DNA of 64,000 nucleotides from Rebecca billardiae RCC1528 (lineage: Eukaryota > Haptophyta). Location of the stretch: NCBI GenBank assembly GCA_965240325.2, contig OZ251225.1, positions 3,038,001 to 3,102,000 of the forward strand. The letters are read 5' to 3'. Positions 60,586 through 64,000 of the stretch are shown in pieces; within the stretch, counting starts at the first letter, position 1; the number at the start of each line of letters is the position of its first letter. The notes under the pieces were generated by a model. That model searched no databases. It was not told the origin of the DNA and saw only the letters and a list, made by a program, of their open reading frames with translations. A program made the position numbers and the translations under genes.

Positions 60586-63196
60586 ATGACGGCTGCTCCG
60601 CCAGGGCAGTGGACGAGCGTCCACCAGGCGAGCTCCACCGATGGGGCGGACGACGACGCGCACGCCGCAGACCCACCCGCCACCGCCTCGCCAGAGGCTG
60701 ATGCCGCCGTAAGGCGGGTGCTCGGAGACGCGCGCAAGGCGGGACGGATCCGGCGGCTGCGCACGTCCGGCCCGCCCTTCGCCGTGGCCCTCACGCTCGT
60801 TATTTGCGGCGTGACGCTCTTCACGCGGATCCAGGAGGAGGGCTTCGAGGCTAGGGCGTACGAGGTGCCCTCGCAAGAGATCGCGACGTACTTCCTCTTG
60901 ATGGCCATGCCGTTCGCGCTGCTCAGCCTGCAGCCGTCCGACACGTTCGCCACGGCGTTCGTCCTGCTGGCGATAGCGGTGGCCGTGAACATGATCATCA
61001 TCACGATCCTGTCCGACCTCGACAACGTGCTCCGCGTCGGTCGCTCGTGCGCCGAGCGGCAGGCGCGGCTGATGCTGTACGGCCGCGCGGGCTTTGACTT
61101 TGCCGGCTACGGCACCGCCGCCGTCTTCTCTGCGAGCGCGGTGGCGCAGTGGGCGTGGCGGGAGTGGCGGCACCGGCGGCGGCGGCGGGGGGAGGCGGCC
61201 GGTCGGCCGCCCCCCTCCCCCGGAGCCCCCGCCGCCCCCGCTGCGCCGCTGCCCGAGCGCATCACCGGGCGCGCGCTGCTGCTCCGGCTGTGGGCGGCCA
61301 TCGCCATGCTGGCCGTCACCTCGTCCGCCTCCGCCTTCCTCTGGGGCGGCTTCCAGGCGGCGAGCTGCTCGGAGCACGTCGCGGGCAGCGGGTGCAGCTT
61401 GCGCCTGTCCTTCGCGAGCGGCGTGCTCTCGGCCGCCGTCGCGATCTTCGCGCTGCGCCCGTCCTCGCGCGTGTGGGTGCACTCGCTGCTCGCGCCGCAC
61501 ACACACGGCGTCGCGTCTGCGGCCGGTGTCGCCTCCATCATCGGCGGCGCCCGGCCCGAGGAGATCCTGGCGCGCGGGCGGCGGCGCATGCGCGCGATCC
61601 CGTGCGACCGGCTCGACCGCTCGCTCTTCGCCACGAACGGCCGCATGGACAACCGCTGGTTCAAGCTGCACTCCGTGCCGGCCGAGCTTGGCAGCGTGGA
61701 TGCCTTTGTGAGCCACTCGGTGCGGCGCCATCACCGCGCCGGGCGGCCGCGCGCTGGCCGCCCATGCCGCGGCGCGCGCGCCACCGCGCCGGGCAGCCGC
61801 GCGTCTGCGCGCGCCGGGCGCAGCGCGCGCGGCTTGCGTGTGTGCGCGCGCGTGCGACCTGTGCGCGCGCGAGGGGGCACGGGGCGGCGTGTCGACCCGA
61901 GCGGCTGTGCGCGCGGCCGCGCACTCATCGCATGCCCCGCGCGCACCCCTCGCCGCGCGCACGCGCGCACAGTGGCACGATGACCCGGAGGCGAAGTGGG
62001 CGGCGCTGCAGGCGTGGCGGCGCGACTTCAAGGCGCGCGAGGGCGGGCGCGAGCCGCGCATCTGGTTCGACCGCGCGTGCATCGACCAGGAGGACGTGAG
62101 CGCCGACCTGCCCTTCCTCCCGGTCTACCTCGCCGGCTGCCACCAGCTGCTGATCCTGTGCGGCACAACGTACCTGCAGCGCATGTGGTGCGTGGTCGAG
62201 CTGCTCGTGTTCGAGCAGATGGGCGGCGACGACGTGCAGATGTACCTGCTGCCCGGGCTGGAGGCGGAGGCGCTGGGCAGCTTCGAGCTGGCGGGCTGCC
62301 GCTGCGCGCTGCAGTCCGACTTTGAGCGGCTGCAGTCGGCGATTGAGAGCGCAGTCGGCTCCAAGGAGGACTTCAACCAGCTCACGCGCGCGCTGCTCGC
62401 GCGCTCGCGCACGGCGACGCTGACTCCGGCCGAGCTCGCGGCGGGCGCTTCGGATCAGCACGACGGGAGCTCGCGGCGCAGCAGCTCGAAGGCGCCCGTC
62501 TTCTCCGGCAACCGCCGCGCCTCGGCGCTGCGCGGCCGCTCGCCGGTCAAGTCGGCCAACCCCGGGCCCAGCGCGATCGAGGCAGGCACGGCCGCGGAGC
62601 CGAGCGGCGACTCGGCCGCGCTCGCCACGCCGCGCCGCCGGCTGCGCGACAAGCACCTCACCGCGATCGTGCTCGTCGTCGCGATGGCCCTCGGCTTCGC
62701 CGGAGGCGCGATCGGCGGCGCCGCGGGCTCGAACGCGGCGTGCGCAGAGTGCGAGCGCATGGTCGGCGCGCCGCCGCCGCGCGACAAGGCCCACGCCGTC
62801 CGGCTCGGCGAGCGCCGCTTCACCGTGTGGCGCACGCCGGCCACGTGGCGCGAGGCTCGCGCCGAGTGCGCGCGCAGGGGCGGCGGGCTCGCCACGGTCA
62901 GCTCGGACGCGCAGCGCGCCGCCGTGCGCTGCCTGCTTTTCGACGACGTGCGGCCATCGTGGATCGGGCTCTCCACGCGCGGCGACCCGGAGGACGAAGC
63001 GACGTGGCGCTGGACGGACGGCAGCCGGGCCGTGGCGCACAACAGCTGGAAGGCGGATCAGCCGCGCGAGCCCGACGAGGGCGGCGAGCCCGCCGCGGGC
63101 GACCCGAGCGCGTGCGCGAGCACGCTCGCCGGCTGGTGGGCCGCGGAGTGGTGCCAGCACGAGCGCAGCTACGTCTGCGAGTTCGCTATCGACTGA
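60586..63196 (+). CDS. Polytopic membrane protein with TIR-like domain and C-terminal C-type lectin domain
   Basis: Two exons, 60586-61719 and 61973-63196, give 785 residues. The 253-bp GT-AG intron lies in phase 0 inside the TIR-like domain and joins DAFVSHS to WHDDPEAKW. Six hydrophobic segments (about 66-82, 98-113, 125-147, 168-190, 225-248, 265-288) precede the TIR-like domain (about 371-490): DAFVSHSWHDD, RIWFDRACIDQED, LLILCGTTYLQRMWCVVELL. WCVVEL corresponds to the WCxxEL helix that carries the catalytic Glu in NAD-cleaving TIR domains. A Ser-rich linker, a seventh membrane segment (about 606-630) and a C-type lectin-like domain (about 658-785) follow: WREARAECARRGGGLATV, WIGLSTRGDPEDEATWRWTD, EWCQHERSYVCEF. 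An odd number of membrane spans puts lectin and TIR on opposite sides, fitting a surface recognition receptor with cytosolic signalling. Confidence 0.85.
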
Positions 63197-63231
63197 CACT
63201 GATAGTGGCAGCGGCTGATCACACGATGACT
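63197..63231. other. 3' flank of the lectin-receptor gene
   Basis: Short stretch between the stop codon and the inverted-repeat element. Confidence 0.4.
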
Positions 63232-63637
63232 GCCTCGGATAGTGGTTTGAGGTTGGGTGAGGGTGGTGGTTGGTTGGGGGCTGGCCAGGGTAGGGCTGGA
63301 GGCTTCGGCCGCCAGTCTGATCACCCGGAGCCCGTTATTATATATTATAAAACTATAAAGGGGAAATTTAAAAACACCGTCACCGGTCGGCAGGACTTAT
63401 TAACGTGATCTCATCACGCGTATATTTGACTACCCCCCCCCCCCCCATACCCCCATATGTGTTTTTTCTGTATGTCGTCCGGTTCCACGGTATTTGATGG
63501 TCCTTTGGTTCCACTTTTAAATTCCCCTTTATAACGGGCTCCGGGTGATCAGGCTGGCGGCCGAAGCCTCCAGCCCTACCCTGGCCAGCCCCCAACCAAC
63601 CACCACCCTCACCCAACCTCAAACCACTGACCGAGAC
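63232..63637. mobile_element. Inverted-repeat (MITE-like) element
   Basis: AGTGGTTTGAGGTTGGGTGA (from 63241) is matched by its complement ending at 63628. The arms stay nearly identical for about 115 bp, with about 18 extra bases of TATATATTATAAAACTA type in the left arm; a weaker match extends out to 63232 and 63637. The loop (about 63376-63509) holds a C14 run at 63433-63446. No open frame of note. A target duplication was not identified. Confidence 0.75.
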
Positions 63638-64000
63638 ACCTAGTGTCTTGACACCACTCCACTGTGGACAGCCCGCCTCCAGAGGGGGCGGGGGTATGCC
63701 ATTGCCAACAGCATACGAGCCCAACACTGTGGGGTGGTCCCAGGTACAAGCAGTGTACGGCCTTGCAATTCAAGATCACCGAGTTTGAGCCGAGTCGGCA
63801 GAAGGGGCACCCCCTAGGGTGCCCCAGTGTGGGCAGAGGGCCAGCCACTAGCCGATCCCTGCGCGGGGAAGGGAACTGAGGGGACTGTCATCGAGCCCAG
63901 TAGCTGGGCAGGGGTCTGGGCCACTGGCCCTGGCAGCGAGGCGCCTGTATTTCACTCGTGCAGCTATGGAGGCAGAGGGGGTCATGTCAGACATGTGTGC
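63638..64000. other. No gene recognised to the window end
   Basis: Contains GGGGCACCCCCTAGGGTGCCCC, a palindrome at about 63806-63827. Short open frames only; a gene continuing to the right cannot be excluded. Confidence 0.4.

Noticed and set aside
1-64000. tRNA, rRNA and other structured RNA genes
   Set aside because: I looked for cloverleaf-like and conserved rRNA blocks and saw none that I could support by eye. A covariance-model search would be decisive.

Overview
The window looks like nuclear DNA of a GC-rich unicellular alga, most likely a haptophyte. Genes have short GT-AG introns, lie on both strands at moderate density and are separated by repeats. The giant left-hand protein mixes FG-GAP, Ser/Pro-rich, IPT/TIG and REJ regions. 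It also carries a short GCxDxxAxNYD...C module next to a proline stalk, an arrangement I associate with haptophyte proteins. The organism call is an inference; a GC-rich pelagophyte or dinoflagellate is less likely but not excluded.

Layout. 1-14601 (minus) is one uninterrupted reading frame of at least 4,867 codons running off the left edge: a polycystin-1-like surface protein whose proline stalk is a 5.9 kb GGC-type minisatellite. A 448-bp divergent promoter separates it from a myosin with a WW domain and a tubby-like tail (15050-19880, plus). Then come a secreted protein made of two copies of one domain (20426-22783, minus), a repeat-rich spacer, the KEOPS subunit CGI121/TPRKB (25244-25765, minus) and a copper type II monooxygenase (25940-27333, minus).

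27476-31877 is a complete two-gene PIF/Harbinger-type DNA transposon with 14-bp terminal inverted repeats and a TAGTA duplication. It sits in a 210-bp repeat whose intact, empty copy lies at 37161-37370. From 32 to 40 kb there is no recognisable gene, only a mosaic of tandem and dispersed repeats. A degraded TREX-like exonuclease (40746-41760, minus) follows.

42372-45976 (minus) and 51566-55167 (plus) are two PKD2-type channels with the same exon structure in opposite orientation. Between them lie a foldback element (46173-46935), an alpha-1,3-fucosyltransferase-family gene (47090-48460) and a frameshifted relic. To the right are a DxD glycosyltransferase-like gene (55763-57256), a probable small gene or relic (about 58362-58800), an unrecognised gene (59278-60387) and a membrane protein joining a TIR-like domain to a C-type lectin domain (60586-63196). 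An inverted-repeat element closes the window.

Taken together, much of the coding content concerns the cell surface: a polycystin-1-like ectodomain, two polycystin-type channels, a lectin receptor with a cytosolic signalling domain, and secretory-pathway glycosyltransferases. That they act together is a hypothesis from proximity only. Introns throughout begin GTGCG or a close variant and are dense in CG/GC alternation, a feature of this genome worth testing.
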